Source: Granulicella paludicola
GTDB lineage: Bacteria > Acidobacteriota > Terriglobia > Terriglobales > Acidobacteriaceae
Reading direction: 5' to 3'
Length of the DNA stretch: 64,000 nucleotides
NCBI RefSeq assembly: GCF_025685545.1
Contig: NZ_JAGSYC010000023.1
Location: 248,001-312,000 of the forward strand
Under the pieces are notes generated by a model. It ran no database searches, had not been told where the DNA came from, and worked only from the letters and a program-made list of their open reading frames with translations. Within the stretch, counting starts at the first letter, position 1; each line of letters opens with the position of its first letter. This document shows, piece by piece, positions 45,802-54,682 of this stretch. The translations under genes and the position numbers were made by a program.

Positions 45802-48112
45802 GCACCACCGCCGCGCCTTCCACAGCCTCCACGCTCGTCTGTTTGCTATCGACAGGTAGTGCTTTCACCAGCGTCACCGGCGACGATCCCGCCGCAACAG
45901 CCTTGAACGTCAACACGCAGATCGCTCCATCGCCGCTTACACCATTGGCATGGGGCGGCCGCGTCACCGAAACCGTCACCAACCCCTGTCCCTCATCGCG
46001 CTGCACCAGCGCAGCCGCCTGCCCATCCCGACTCAGCAGATCACCAGCCCCAACATCCACAAGCGACAGCACCTTCGGATCGAACTGAATCTGCAACGGC
46101 ACACCATACAGATCGCGAGCATTCGCCGCATTCACCGCCACCGCAAAAGTCGACCCCACGCGCTGCTCCGCAGCCGAAGCCACAACCCCCAGCCGCAGCG
46201 GCCCCGCTGCTTCCTTCCTCATCGGCGTCTCCGCCCGCGCCTGCGATGCTAGCTGCGCCAACATCGCCGACGCCGCATTCGCTGCCGAAGTCGTCTGCAC
46301 TGCAGGAACGCTCCGCACCTTCTCCTCGACCGCATCGTCATCCACACTCTTGCGGTTCGGATCGCCGCGCCTCAACTCGATCTGCTGACTCGTTCCTGTA
46401 TCGACGATCCGCGTATTCGCATCTTCAATAATCGACTCGCGCACAATATGCGGAATCAACAGAAACACAATCTCATCCGTCTGCTGCACCTTGTCCTGGC
46501 TGCTGAAGAAGTATTTCAAAAACGGCAGCTCGCCCAAGCCAGGCGTGCCGCTGACACTCTTCGTATCCTGCTGCGTCAACAGTCCCGCCAGAATCGACGG
46601 CTCGCCATCCTTCAACTGAATCACTTGCTGCACCACCCGCTGCGAGATGATCGGCTCGGCTACATCGTCAATCGTGCTCGTGCCCGTCTGCGATGAAATC
46701 TCGATCTTCATCTTCAGCGACACCTGCCCATCGGCATGAACCGTCGGCGTCATATCGATATTCACGCCCACATCCACATACGTGAACTGCGTCGTCGAGG
46801 TCGCCGTCGAGGTCAACGTCGAAGTCGTCGATCCCGTCGCAACCGGAATCTTCGATCCGATCTTCAGCGTCGCCTGCTGCCCATCCGTCGCTCGCACCCG
46901 CGGATTCTGCAGCACCCGCGTATCCGAATCCGACAGCAGCGCATTCACCGTCCCGCCGCCAACCGTCACCGCGAAGTTCGTCGCATTCATATTCGCAAGT
47001 GTGTTCAGCGTAATCCCGGACGTCGTCGTAGATGTAGTTGTCGTCGTAGAACTGCTCGACACGTTCGCGTTACTCGCCTGCGGTGTCAACCCAAAGCTCG
47101 TCGGCAACGTGATGCCAAGGTTGCGCTCCAGATCGCGACTCACCTCCAACACCGCTACATCCACCACCACCTCAGACCGCGTGCGATCAAGGTCGTCGAT
47201 CAGCTTCTCCGCAAGAATCAGCTCCGCTGGTGTCGCCCGCACAACAATGGCATTCTGACTCGCAACCAGATAAAGCTTCGTGCTCGGATCGAACAGATTG
47301 CGCAACGCGACCAGCACCTCGTTCGCATCATTCTGTTGCGTCACGTTCGTCAGATAAAACGTCTCAATCGCAAGATCATCCAGGTCCGTATGCTTCGCTC
47401 GACTGTTCTGCGCCACAAAGATTGTGTTCTCAGTCACCGGGCTCCAGAAGGTTCCGGACAGTTTGCCCACGATCCGCAGCGCATCGAACAGAGACACCTT
47501 CGTCAGGTCGACAGGCATGCGCTTTGAGCTGTAGTCCGCATCGAAAAGCACATTCAAACCAGCAGCCTTGCCGATGGCCTGATACACCGTCTTCGAATCC
47601 TCCACCATGTGCAGCGTGATCGGATCATTCGACATCGGCTTCAGCTCCACCGGAGCTTCCAGCGAATCCACATCGCGCCGCACGCGCCTCTGATGCGGTG
47701 TTTGTAGTGCTTTCCGCGCTACCTCTGAGGATGCGCCCACCGACGACGGCATCTGCGTTGCCAGCAACTCCTGTGCTGCAGACTGATTGCTGTTATCGAT
47801 CTTCAACGCACGTGAAAACTCCGTCAGCGCGCCGCCCAGATCACCGGACTGCCGCAGTACGCGCCCGCGATCCAGATGCGTATTCGAATCCTGAAAACGC
47901 ATCCGCTCATAGTGAGTCTGATAGCGGAGGTCCTTCGGCTTCAACGTATGCGCCTGCCGAAACGCCTCGAACGCAGCATCGTAATCTGCACGTGACTCCG
48001 CATCCTGGCCACGCTTGTCCCACTTGGCAGCGGTTTGCGCCCGTCCGTCGGCGGCAAATAGCAGAACAACAAACAGAGCAGAGAAAGAGATTGACAGTCG
48101 TGCGAGATACAT
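45788..48112 (-). CDS. secretin with TPR and C-terminal cohesin-like domain
   Basis: I start at the ATG at 48112, which is followed by a signal peptide (SISFSALFVVLLFAADGRA); the frame open to 48250 has no such feature. The 774-residue protein has TPR-like repeats (about 25-135), an STN/N0-like region (LNVLFDADYSSKRMPVDL), an N1-type region (QNAIVVRATPAELILAEKLI), the secretin pore domain (about 385-570) with FLLIPHIVRE, and a C-terminal cohesin-type domain (about 640-774; LYGVPLQIQFDPKVLSLVDV). Cohesin domains bind dockerin-like partners or add a cap. It overlaps the next secretin gene by 14 bases. Confidence 0.93.
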   Translation of the reverse strand: MYLARLSISFSALFVVLLFAADGRAQTAAKWDKRGQDAESRADYDAAFEAFRQAHTLKPKDLRYQTHYERMRFQDSNTHLDRGRVLRQSGDLGGALTEFSRALKIDNSNQSAAQELLATQMPSSVGASSEVARKALQTPHQRRVRRDVDSLEAPVELKPMSNDPITLHMVEDSKTVYQAIGKAAGLNVLFDADYSSKRMPVDLTKVSLFDALRIVGKLSGTFWSPVTENTIFVAQNSRAKHTDLDDLAIETFYLTNVTQQNDANEVLVALRNLFDPSTKLYLVASQNAIVVRATPAELILAEKLIDDLDRTRSEVVVDVAVLEVSRDLERNLGITLPTSFGLTPQASNANVSSSSTTTTTSTTTSGITLNTLANMNATNFAVTVGGGTVNALLSDSDTRVLQNPRVRATDGQQATLKIGSKIPVATGSTTSTLTSTATSTTQFTYVDVGVNIDMTPTVHADGQVSLKMKIEISSQTGTSTIDDVAEPIISQRVVQQVIQLKDGEPSILAGLLTQQDTKSVSGTPGLGELPFLKYFFSSQDKVQQTDEIVFLLIPHIVRESIIEDANTRIVDTGTSQQIELRRGDPNRKSVDDDAVEEKVRSVPAVQTTSAANAASAMLAQLASQARAETPMRKEAAGPLRLGVVASAAEQRVGSTFAVAVNAANARDLYGVPLQIQFDPKVLSLVDVGAGDLLSRDGQAAALVQRDEGQGLVTVSVTRPPHANGVSGDGAICVLTFKAVAAGSSPVTLVKALPVDSKQTSVEAVEGAAVVRVQP

Positions 48113-48364
48113 AAAGGTTATCCACTTCAGCGCGCTCTTACCTGCAAGCACTGCTTCGATAGACGCGCAGATTTTTCTTTCGGGGCACGTCTCTATGTAA
48201 CGAATTGTCACGAAGATTTCATCGCTTAATCCACCCGCAGCGAACGCCATAAAAATGCATGTTCACTTTTGCTCACTGTAACCATGACACCCGTTCATCA
48301 CCGTCGTTCCGCAAGTACACTCTAGTTAGCTACTCGTTTGCATGAACGCCGCAGCTTCCCCTCC

Positions 48365-49417
48365 ATGAGTCTTTCTCTACGCACTCTCTTCGACGATGCA
48401 CCGCACGATACTCGCCGCAAGGTTGTTGCGATCTACACCTTCCTCATCGCCGCGAACATCGGTGCCTGGGTCTGGGCCGTCGTTGCCTTCCGCCACTTCC
48501 CCGTTCTTCTCGGCACTGCGTTTCTCGCGTACAGCTTCGGTCTTCGCCACGCCGTCGACGCCGACCACATCGCTGCCATCGACAACGTCACCCGCAAGCT
48601 CATGCAGGAGGGCAAACGCCCCGTCTCCGTCGGCCTCATGTTCTCGCTTGGTCACTCGACGATCGTTGTCATCGGCTCCATCGCCATCGCCGCCACCGCG
48701 CTCTCCTTGCAGCATCGCATCGACTCCGTGCGGCACATCGGCGGCATCGTCGGCACGCTCGTGTCCACACTCTTCCTCTTCGCCATCGCCTTCGTCAATC
48801 TCGTTGTGTTGCGCTCGGTCTATAACGCCTTCAAGCGCGTACGCAATGGCGAACGCTATGTCGAAGAAGACTTCGATCTCCTGCTCGGCAGCCGCGGCTT
48901 TCTCTCGCGACTCTTCCGCCCGCTCTTCAACCTCATCCGTCGCAGCTGGCACATGTATCCACTCGGCGTGCTCTTCGGTCTCGGCTTCGACACCGCCACC
49001 GAGATCGGCCTGCTCGGCATCTCCGCGGCCGAAGCCTCCAAGGGACTCTCGCTCTCAGCCGTGCTCGTCTTCCCCGTGCTCTTCGCAGCAGGCATGTCTC
49101 TCGTCGATACCACCGACAACATCTTGATGCTCGGCGCCTACGGCTGGGCCTTCGTCAAACCCATCCGCAAGCTCTACTACAACCTCACCATCACCTCGAT
49201 CTCAGTCCTCGTCGCCATCCTCGTCGGTGGCATCGAGGCCCTCGGTCTGCTCGGCAGTCAGTTCCAGTTACAGGGCCTCTTCTGGACACTGATCTCCCAC
49301 CTCAACGAGCACTTCGGCGTCCTCGGCTACGCCATCATCGCCATCTTCGCTCTAAGCTGGGCCGCCTCTATCTGGTTCTACAAATGGATGCGCTTTGACG
49401 ACCTCCAGATCGACTAA
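48365..49417 (+). CDS. NiCoT-family nickel/cobalt permease
   Basis: The frame opens with TTG at 48338 but similarity begins at the ATG at 48365, giving about 350 residues. The metal-sensing signature HxxxxDH is present in the second helix (RHAVDADHIAAIDN), with LGHSTIVVIGS and FGLGFDTATEIGLLG in later helices; eight hydrophobic helices are apparent. These proteins import Ni(II) or Co(II) with high affinity for hydrogenase, urease or cobalamin enzymes. No metalloenzyme is encoded nearby, so the metal cannot be chosen. It converges with a DUF3863-like gene. Confidence 0.95.
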   Translation: MSLSLRTLFDDAPHDTRRKVVAIYTFLIAANIGAWVWAVVAFRHFPVLLGTAFLAYSFGLRHAVDADHIAAIDNVTRKLMQEGKRPVSVGLMFSLGHSTIVVIGSIAIAATALSLQHRIDSVRHIGGIVGTLVSTLFLFAIAFVNLVVLRSVYNAFKRVRNGERYVEEDFDLLLGSRGFLSRLFRPLFNLIRRSWHMYPLGVLFGLGFDTATEIGLLGISAAEASKGLSLSAVLVFPVLFAAGMSLVDTTDNILMLGAYGWAFVKPIRKLYYNLTITSISVLVAILVGGIEALGLLGSQFQLQGLFWTLISHLNEHFGVLGYAIIAIFALSWAASIWFYKWMRFDDLQID

Positions 49418-49445
49418 GCCATCACGATCCGCATCGCCCCCTTTT

Positions 49446-49534
49446 GTCATTCCGTAGCGCATCCGCATCGCCCCCTCTTTTGTCATTCCGTAGCGCAGCG
49501 GAGGAATCTGCATTTGCTTTTGCATTTGCTTTTG
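49446..49534. repeat. GTCATTCC...GGAATCTGC repeat, variant form
   Basis: A full unit runs 49482-49511 (GTCATTCC, GTAGCGCAGCGGA, GGAATCTGC) with ATTCC and GGAAT as inverted arms. A partial copy starts at 49446, 36 bases away. It is followed by two tandem copies of CATTTGCTTTTG (about 49511-49534). The same end sequence GGAATCTGC and a T-rich flank recur in the repeat block at 54251-54406. Confidence 0.8.
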
Positions 49535-49576
49535 CACTCGCACTCATCACAAATTCTTCTCGATGACCCCTCGCTC

Positions 49577-50938
49577 TCACCCCACCTGCCTCAACTCCGG
49601 ATACCTCCGAAAGATGATCCGCTGATCCTCCATCGGAAGCTCGCTCAATCGCTTCGGCTGGTCCTGCGGGCGCGTCTCTTTCTCATTCAACACATTCATC
49701 AGGTCCCACTGCCGCTGCAGCCCCTGCGGCTCCTCCGCCTTCAGGTCATACCGTGTGAAGTCAATCGCCATTGGCTGCGTCTTCTTCTCCCAGTCATGCA
49801 GCAGCGCCAGCCGGAACTCCTTGTTCATGAACCATTGAATCTCCAGGTTCTTCTCGGACCCCGGCGCGCCCGTTCCCTTCGCATCGAAGCGATAGTTCAG
49901 TTTGTCGTTGTTCGGCGTCTGCCGCCGCCACTCCAGCCCAAACTCTCCTTCGGTCATCACCTTCGTATCCGGCCAACGCTCGCGCACCGCCTGCAGCCAG
50001 TACGTCAGGTCTTCGTCATGCCCTAAAGATGTCTCCCATATCCCGGTCACAAATCCGAACTGGTTCAGCGCATAGCCACTATCGAAGTGCATCGCGGTCG
50101 TATCCATCATCTCTTTGCGACCGGCCGTCGTCCCCAGGTTCTGCACCGTCTCGATCGGCCCCACCCCCATGCGACTGTTGAAGCCGCCCTTGAAACCATC
50201 GCGACGCGCCGAAAGAAAGTCGCACGTCCATCCGTCCAGGCACACGCAATCGATGAAGTCCGCCTTGCCCTGCGCCGGCTTCAGATAATGCTCGCGGCTC
50301 GGATAGTACGGATAGCAGATACCACCATCCCCATCGCCGTTATCAATATCTTTCTGGCTCCAGATCTGCCCCTGGCACACATGGATGCCCTCATCCTGCG
50401 CCAGATGCCGCTGGTTCTCCGCATCCATAAACCCAGCCACCAGACTTTGCGGCCGATACCCTCCACCCACTATCGTCGACACCTGCCCCAGCGCATCATG
50501 GATCGTCTGCCGCACATGGTCGCGCGTCTCATACATCGGCGCAAAGTAGCCGCCCGGGATAAATGTCACCTCGTCGCCATACTTGTCGTGGAAGGACGCC
50601 AGCAGCCGCCGCGCCTCTTTGTACTCCTTGCGATCATCCTTCAACGCCAGCCAGCTGATCGCCCACGTCATTTTCCCGCCGGGACATCCTTCAGCAAATG
50701 CATTCCGCCTCGACACAATCCGCTCCGGCCGGTTGTCCACCGACTCATCCAGCCCGATGTTCTTCGTCGGTGTCACCTCAATCTGGTTTACCCGCACAAT
50801 CGAAACATGCGTCAGATACCGACCCCGCATCCCCACTGGTGTGGCCGCATGTATCGCCCCTGAAGCACTCATCGCCGCAGCCGCCATTGCTGCATCACTC
50901 AAAAACTGTCGCCGCGTCCACTCTCTTCGCACTCGCAT
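49577..50938 (-). CDS. Tat-exported DUF3863-like protein
   Basis: I choose the ATG at 50938 (GGAGG just upstream); a GTG at 50959 is possible. The product of about 453 residues has a twin-arginine signal (EWTRRQFLSDAAMAAAAMS). The mature part holds VDNRPERIVSRRNAFAEGCP, a region with HDKYGDEVTFIPGGYF, GGGYRPQSLVAGFMDAENQ and MHFDSGYALNQFGFVTG. I associate these with the DUF3863/DUF3864 family, proposed to be carbohydrate-active on fold grounds only. Glu, Asp and His residues are abundant, but I cannot name a catalytic set. It is divergent from the CHAT gene with about 190 bases between. Confidence 0.78.
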   Translation of the reverse strand: MRVRREWTRRQFLSDAAMAAAAMSASGAIHAATPVGMRGRYLTHVSIVRVNQIEVTPTKNIGLDESVDNRPERIVSRRNAFAEGCPGGKMTWAISWLALKDDRKEYKEARRLLASFHDKYGDEVTFIPGGYFAPMYETRDHVRQTIHDALGQVSTIVGGGYRPQSLVAGFMDAENQRHLAQDEGIHVCQGQIWSQKDIDNGDGDGGICYPYYPSREHYLKPAQGKADFIDCVCLDGWTCDFLSARRDGFKGGFNSRMGVGPIETVQNLGTTAGRKEMMDTTAMHFDSGYALNQFGFVTGIWETSLGHDEDLTYWLQAVRERWPDTKVMTEGEFGLEWRRQTPNNDKLNYRFDAKGTGAPGSEKNLEIQWFMNKEFRLALLHDWEKKTQPMAIDFTRYDLKAEEPQGLQRQWDLMNVLNEKETRPQDQPKRLSELPMEDQRIIFRRYPELRQVG

Positions 50939-51129
50939 TGCCTCCGCATCTCTTCGCACTCCACACTACCCCCTCTCACGCCTCGTTGAAAACCGGGTTC
51001 CCCATCTTCGCGACGGCTTCATAGTCGCTAGGGTGGGCATCGCGCATCGCGCGACCGCGGCGGTTCCTCATAGATTTTCCCGTAAATCTTCGATCACCTA
51101 TGCGATAGTTACCGGGAGAACCCATCCCT

Positions 51130-54100
51130 ATGCCCCCCTGCGCTCAGGCCCGCGCCACGTCTCCGTACGCATTCCTCCGCGCAATCCTCTGCGCCTCTGT
51201 TGCCCTCACCACCCACGCGCAAACACCCAAAGTCACTCCTGCGCAACTCGCCGCCGCTGAGCAGAGCTTCACCTACGGCGACCCCACCGCGCTGCCCACC
51301 CTGCTGCAAGCCGCCGACCAGGGCAATGCCGCCGCCAAATATGATCTCGGCCTCGCCTTCCTGAGCGGCCTCTATCCTCAACCGCCCGATCGCGTCCTCG
51401 CGCTCCAGTGGTTCGAAGCCGCCTCACACGCTGGCGAGCCCCGCGCCGCCTCCTACATCGGAGACTTCTACCTCGACCCTCGCAACGGCAAGCCCGACGC
51501 CCCCAACGCCCTCTTCTGGTACGAGAAAGCCGAGCGCGCCCACGACCTCCGCGGCACCCTCGTCCTCGCCGATCTCTATCGCACCGGCGGCCCCATCCCA
51601 CGCAACCTCCCGCGCAGCGCAAACCTTCTCACCCTCGCCGCCAGCTACCCGCAGCCCTCCAGCGACACCCCCGCCGGGCGCCAGCTACTCCTCCACATGA
51701 TGAGCAGCGAAACCACCCTCGGCTCCCTCTACGAGCACGGCGACGGCGTCCCCCGCAGCCTCACCCTCGCCAATCGCTGGTACGCCAGGGCAGCCACCCT
51801 CGGCTCCTCCGCAGCCGTCCTCGCGCAGACCCACCTCTATCTCCTTAAAGGCGGCACCCGGAACCTCGCCCTCGCCACCAAAACCCTCGACAAGTTCGTC
51901 GACGACCAGAACCACAACCGCATTCTCGACTCCACAGACCAGATCGGCCCCACCTACATCGCCATCGGCCAGCAATACGAAACCCGCGGCCCCACCGGCA
52001 TCGACGCCGCACAGGCGCTCTTTCTCAAGGCCGCCCACTTGGCCGACACCGAAGGCGTCTTCGAACTCGCACAACGCTTCATCACCGGCCACGGCACCCC
52101 CGTCGATCTCGACCGCGCCTACACCCTCATCCATCCCTATCTCTCCGACACCTCCCCACAAGCTCGCTCGACCATCGCCGCACTCCACAACGCTTACCTC
52201 AAAGCCTCGCCACCCAATCCTCTCCGCGCACGGCAGCTGGTGCCCCACTTTCTTCCCCCGCCGCCCCGGGAAGCGGCCGAAGGAACCACCGCCGTCGTCG
52301 TCACTCCCGCCACACCCGCTCCCACCATCCTCGAGCGCTACCCCAACCTCCAGGCACCCGACTCCGTCCCCGCCCTCCAGGACTTCGCCGTCCAGGTCTC
52401 ACTCAACGCCTTCCAGTTCGACACCTCCACCCAGATCCTCAACGGCGATCAGGACAGCGGCAAGCTCAAAATCGCCCTCCCCGCCGGTCTTACCTCCCTG
52501 CCCATCGACGTCGCCCTCATCGCCCCCGGCATGACCTTCACCGACGGCTCCAACACCTCCACCCTCACCCTCGACGCTTCCAACCCCAACTCCACACCCG
52601 CCGTCTTCCATGTCCGAGCCCCCGCCGCTCCCATCGCCACCCAGCTCATCGCGACCCTCACCTACCACCAGACCTTCCTCGCACAACTCGCTCGCAGCAT
52701 CACCATCACCGCCGTCTCCACAGACATCGCCAGTCCCGCCCCGCAGCCTCCTATCGTCAGCCTCACACCACCCGTTCCTCCCAACGACACCTCCGCGCTC
52801 ACCCGCTCCGACACCTCCCCCATCGGCCCGCACATCCAGTCGAGAACCACAACGCAGCCCGCAGCCCCCAAACCGCCCATCGTCACCCTGCTGCCCCCGC
52901 GTCCCATCGCCCCACCCACGCCTCAACCCATCGTTCCCAACCCCACCGACAAGCAATCCGATCTCACCATCATCGAAACCCTCGTCGGCGACAGCATGAT
53001 GTACCAGATCATCGGCCCCGGCATCGACCCCGCCTCCCCCGTCGCTGTCCCCAACGCCGCAGCCACCGCCGCCAAGGTGCAAGCCGACTACGCCCAGCTA
53101 CAGTCGCAAGCTCTCCTTCTCGCCGCAGGCACCGGAGCCGCCTGCGCCGCCGACCGTGCCTCCCACGTCGCCAGGCCAGCCGACAACGGCTCCGACACCG
53201 ACGCCAGCTGCTCCGACAGTGTCTTCGCCCGCGGCCTCATCGAAGGCATCGGCACCGACCTCTACACCCACGACGCGCCCGAATCCTTCCGCACCATCTA
53301 CCAGCAGATGCTCGCCGCCCACACCCGCCTGCACAGCATCACCATCGTCACCAACAACCCGCTGCTCCCCTGGGAGCTGATGTGCGTCCCCTCACCCACT
53401 GGTAAGGGTTGTAATCTGCTTGGCCTCACCACCGCCATCGTCCGCGAAAACTCCGCAGCCCCGCAACTCGCGCAACCCGCAGACATCTCCATCTCCGCCA
53501 TCGACGTAGTCGCCCCCAACTACACCGGCACCCTCTCGCTCGCCGGAGCAGCCACCGAACTCAAAGCCATCAAGGCTGCGTTCCCCGCCATGCATCAGGT
53601 CGATGGCGACGCGAACTCCGTAGCCCTCATGGTCAAATCCGCCCCCCAGGGCATCATCCACTTCACCGGCCACGGCAAGCGCGTCGACGCCTCCACACCA
53701 GCCCCCATCCCCACAGCCGCAGCTAGCACGACTCCTGCGGCAACTCCAGCGTCCATGCCACCGGCTCCTGCCGTCGCATCGCCAGTCCCTCCGCCCACGC
53801 TTCTCGCCCCCAGCGTAGCCATCGCGCTCGAAGACTACGACATGACCCCCGACACCTTCATCGCCTTCCGTTCCGAAGGCAACGACTCCGCGCACCCCTT
53901 CTACTTCTTCAACGCCTGCGACCTCGGCCAGTCCGACAAGGAACTTACCTACGTCGCCGGCTGGGCACCCGACCTCATGCGCTCCGGCGCAGCAGGTTAT
54001 CTCGGAGCCCTCTACGAAGTAGGCGACACCAGCGCCTCCAGCTTCGCCGCCCACTTCTACGACGGCCTCAAAGCCAACCTCGCCAGCAACACCCCCTGGA

Positions 54101-54222
54101 CCATGGCCGATCTCGTCACCCAGGCCCGCCAGCAGACCTACGCCGAATCCAACGACCCCACCGCCCTCGCCTACGTCCTCTACGCCAAACCCTTCATGAA
54201 GCTCGTCCCCGCCGCTAAATAA
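51130..54222 (+). CDS. secreted Sel1-repeat/CHAT caspase-like protease
   Basis: The 1030-residue protein has a probable signal peptide (FLRAILCASVALTTHAQ), Sel1-like repeats in about 40-385 (NAAAKYDLGLAFLSG, LALQWFEAASHAGEPRAAS), a Pro/Thr/Ser-rich linker (about 385-640, including TPQPIVPNPTDK) and a CHAT domain near the C-terminus. The catalytic His848 (IIHFTGHGKR) and Cys930 (FFNACDLGQ) are both present, as in caspase-like peptidases. A run of Ala, Pro and Thr of about 45 residues sits between the His loop and the next strand (855-900), unusual within this fold. The gene is followed by repeats and then a CHASE2 gene. Substrate and activation signal are unknown. Confidence 0.9.
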   Translation: MPPCAQARATSPYAFLRAILCASVALTTHAQTPKVTPAQLAAAEQSFTYGDPTALPTLLQAADQGNAAAKYDLGLAFLSGLYPQPPDRVLALQWFEAASHAGEPRAASYIGDFYLDPRNGKPDAPNALFWYEKAERAHDLRGTLVLADLYRTGGPIPRNLPRSANLLTLAASYPQPSSDTPAGRQLLLHMMSSETTLGSLYEHGDGVPRSLTLANRWYARAATLGSSAAVLAQTHLYLLKGGTRNLALATKTLDKFVDDQNHNRILDSTDQIGPTYIAIGQQYETRGPTGIDAAQALFLKAAHLADTEGVFELAQRFITGHGTPVDLDRAYTLIHPYLSDTSPQARSTIAALHNAYLKASPPNPLRARQLVPHFLPPPPREAAEGTTAVVVTPATPAPTILERYPNLQAPDSVPALQDFAVQVSLNAFQFDTSTQILNGDQDSGKLKIALPAGLTSLPIDVALIAPGMTFTDGSNTSTLTLDASNPNSTPAVFHVRAPAAPIATQLIATLTYHQTFLAQLARSITITAVSTDIASPAPQPPIVSLTPPVPPNDTSALTRSDTSPIGPHIQSRTTTQPAAPKPPIVTLLPPRPIAPPTPQPIVPNPTDKQSDLTIIETLVGDSMMYQIIGPGIDPASPVAVPNAAATAAKVQADYAQLQSQALLLAAGTGAACAADRASHVARPADNGSDTDASCSDSVFARGLIEGIGTDLYTHDAPESFRTIYQQMLAAHTRLHSITIVTNNPLLPWELMCVPSPTGKGCNLLGLTTAIVRENSAAPQLAQPADISISAIDVVAPNYTGTLSLAGAATELKAIKAAFPAMHQVDGDANSVALMVKSAPQGIIHFTGHGKRVDASTPAPIPTAAASTTPAATPASMPPAPAVASPVPPPTLLAPSVAIALEDYDMTPDTFIAFRSEGNDSAHPFYFFNACDLGQSDKELTYVAGWAPDLMRSGAAGYLGALYEVGDTSASSFAAHFYDGLKANLASNTPWTMADLVTQARQQTYAESNDPTALAYVLYAKPFMKLVPAAK

Positions 54223-54682
54223 CCTCGACGGCGATCTTTCTTTCTTGTTCGTCATTCCCTCAGGGAATCTGCTTTTGCCTTTGCTTTTTTTCCTTGTCAT
54301 TCCCTCAGGGAATCTGCCTTCGCCTTTGCTTTTTTCTTTGTCATTCCCGCAGGGAATCTGCTTTTGCCTTTGCTTTTTTCGTTTGTCATTCCCGCAGGGA
54401 ATCTGCTTCTTCCCGCTGCCGTGTGCCCCCATTTCTACGCAGCCTCCTCGCGGATGAGCGGGCCACCACAACTCCGCACCCCCGTTTTTTGCTCTCGCTC
54501 TTGGATAGGTCTGGGCTTCAGCCGCCGGGATATACTTTCTGTCCTCAAGCGGCAACCCAAAAGCAACGCCCCTATCGATCCGTCAGGCATCTCTCTGAAT
54601 CTGCCGCTTCCTCCTAAAACACGCCCCCACGACTCACCAACATGCTCTACTCTCTATACAAACCACTCACCTCCCGAGGCCC
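54223..54682. other. intergenic region with tandem palindromes
   Basis: This gap of 460 bases between the CHAT and CHASE2 genes carries the four-unit repeat at 54251-54406. The rest (54431-54682) is unremarkable; a GAGG site 4-5 bases before the CHASE2 ATG is the only signal seen. No gene is apparent, although a frame on the opposite strand crosses the repeats. Confidence 0.6.
54251..54406. repeat. four tandem palindromic units (44-45 base period)
   Basis: Copies begin at 54251, 54296, 54340 and 54385. Each is 22 bases, GTCATTCCC(T/G)CAGGGAATC-TGC, with ATTCCC and GGGAAT pairing around a 3-base loop (TCA in the first two, GCA in the last two). The units are separated by T-rich spacers of 22-23 bases (TTTTGCCTTTGCTTTTTT). 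This resembles REP-like elements and not a CRISPR array. Confidence 0.85.

Noticed and set aside
46736-47527. 263-codon plus-strand frame opposite the secretin gene
   Set aside because: Mostly Arg, His and Ile residues; antisense shadow.
54251-54406. CRISPR-like array
   Set aside because: The spacers are nearly identical T-rich runs, there are only four units, the repeat is a short palindrome, and no cas gene is near.
53392-54555. 387-codon minus-strand frame opposite the CHAT gene
   Set aside because: Gly/Val/Glu-rich low-complexity product that mirrors the CHAT codons and runs through the repeats; an antisense artefact of codon bias.
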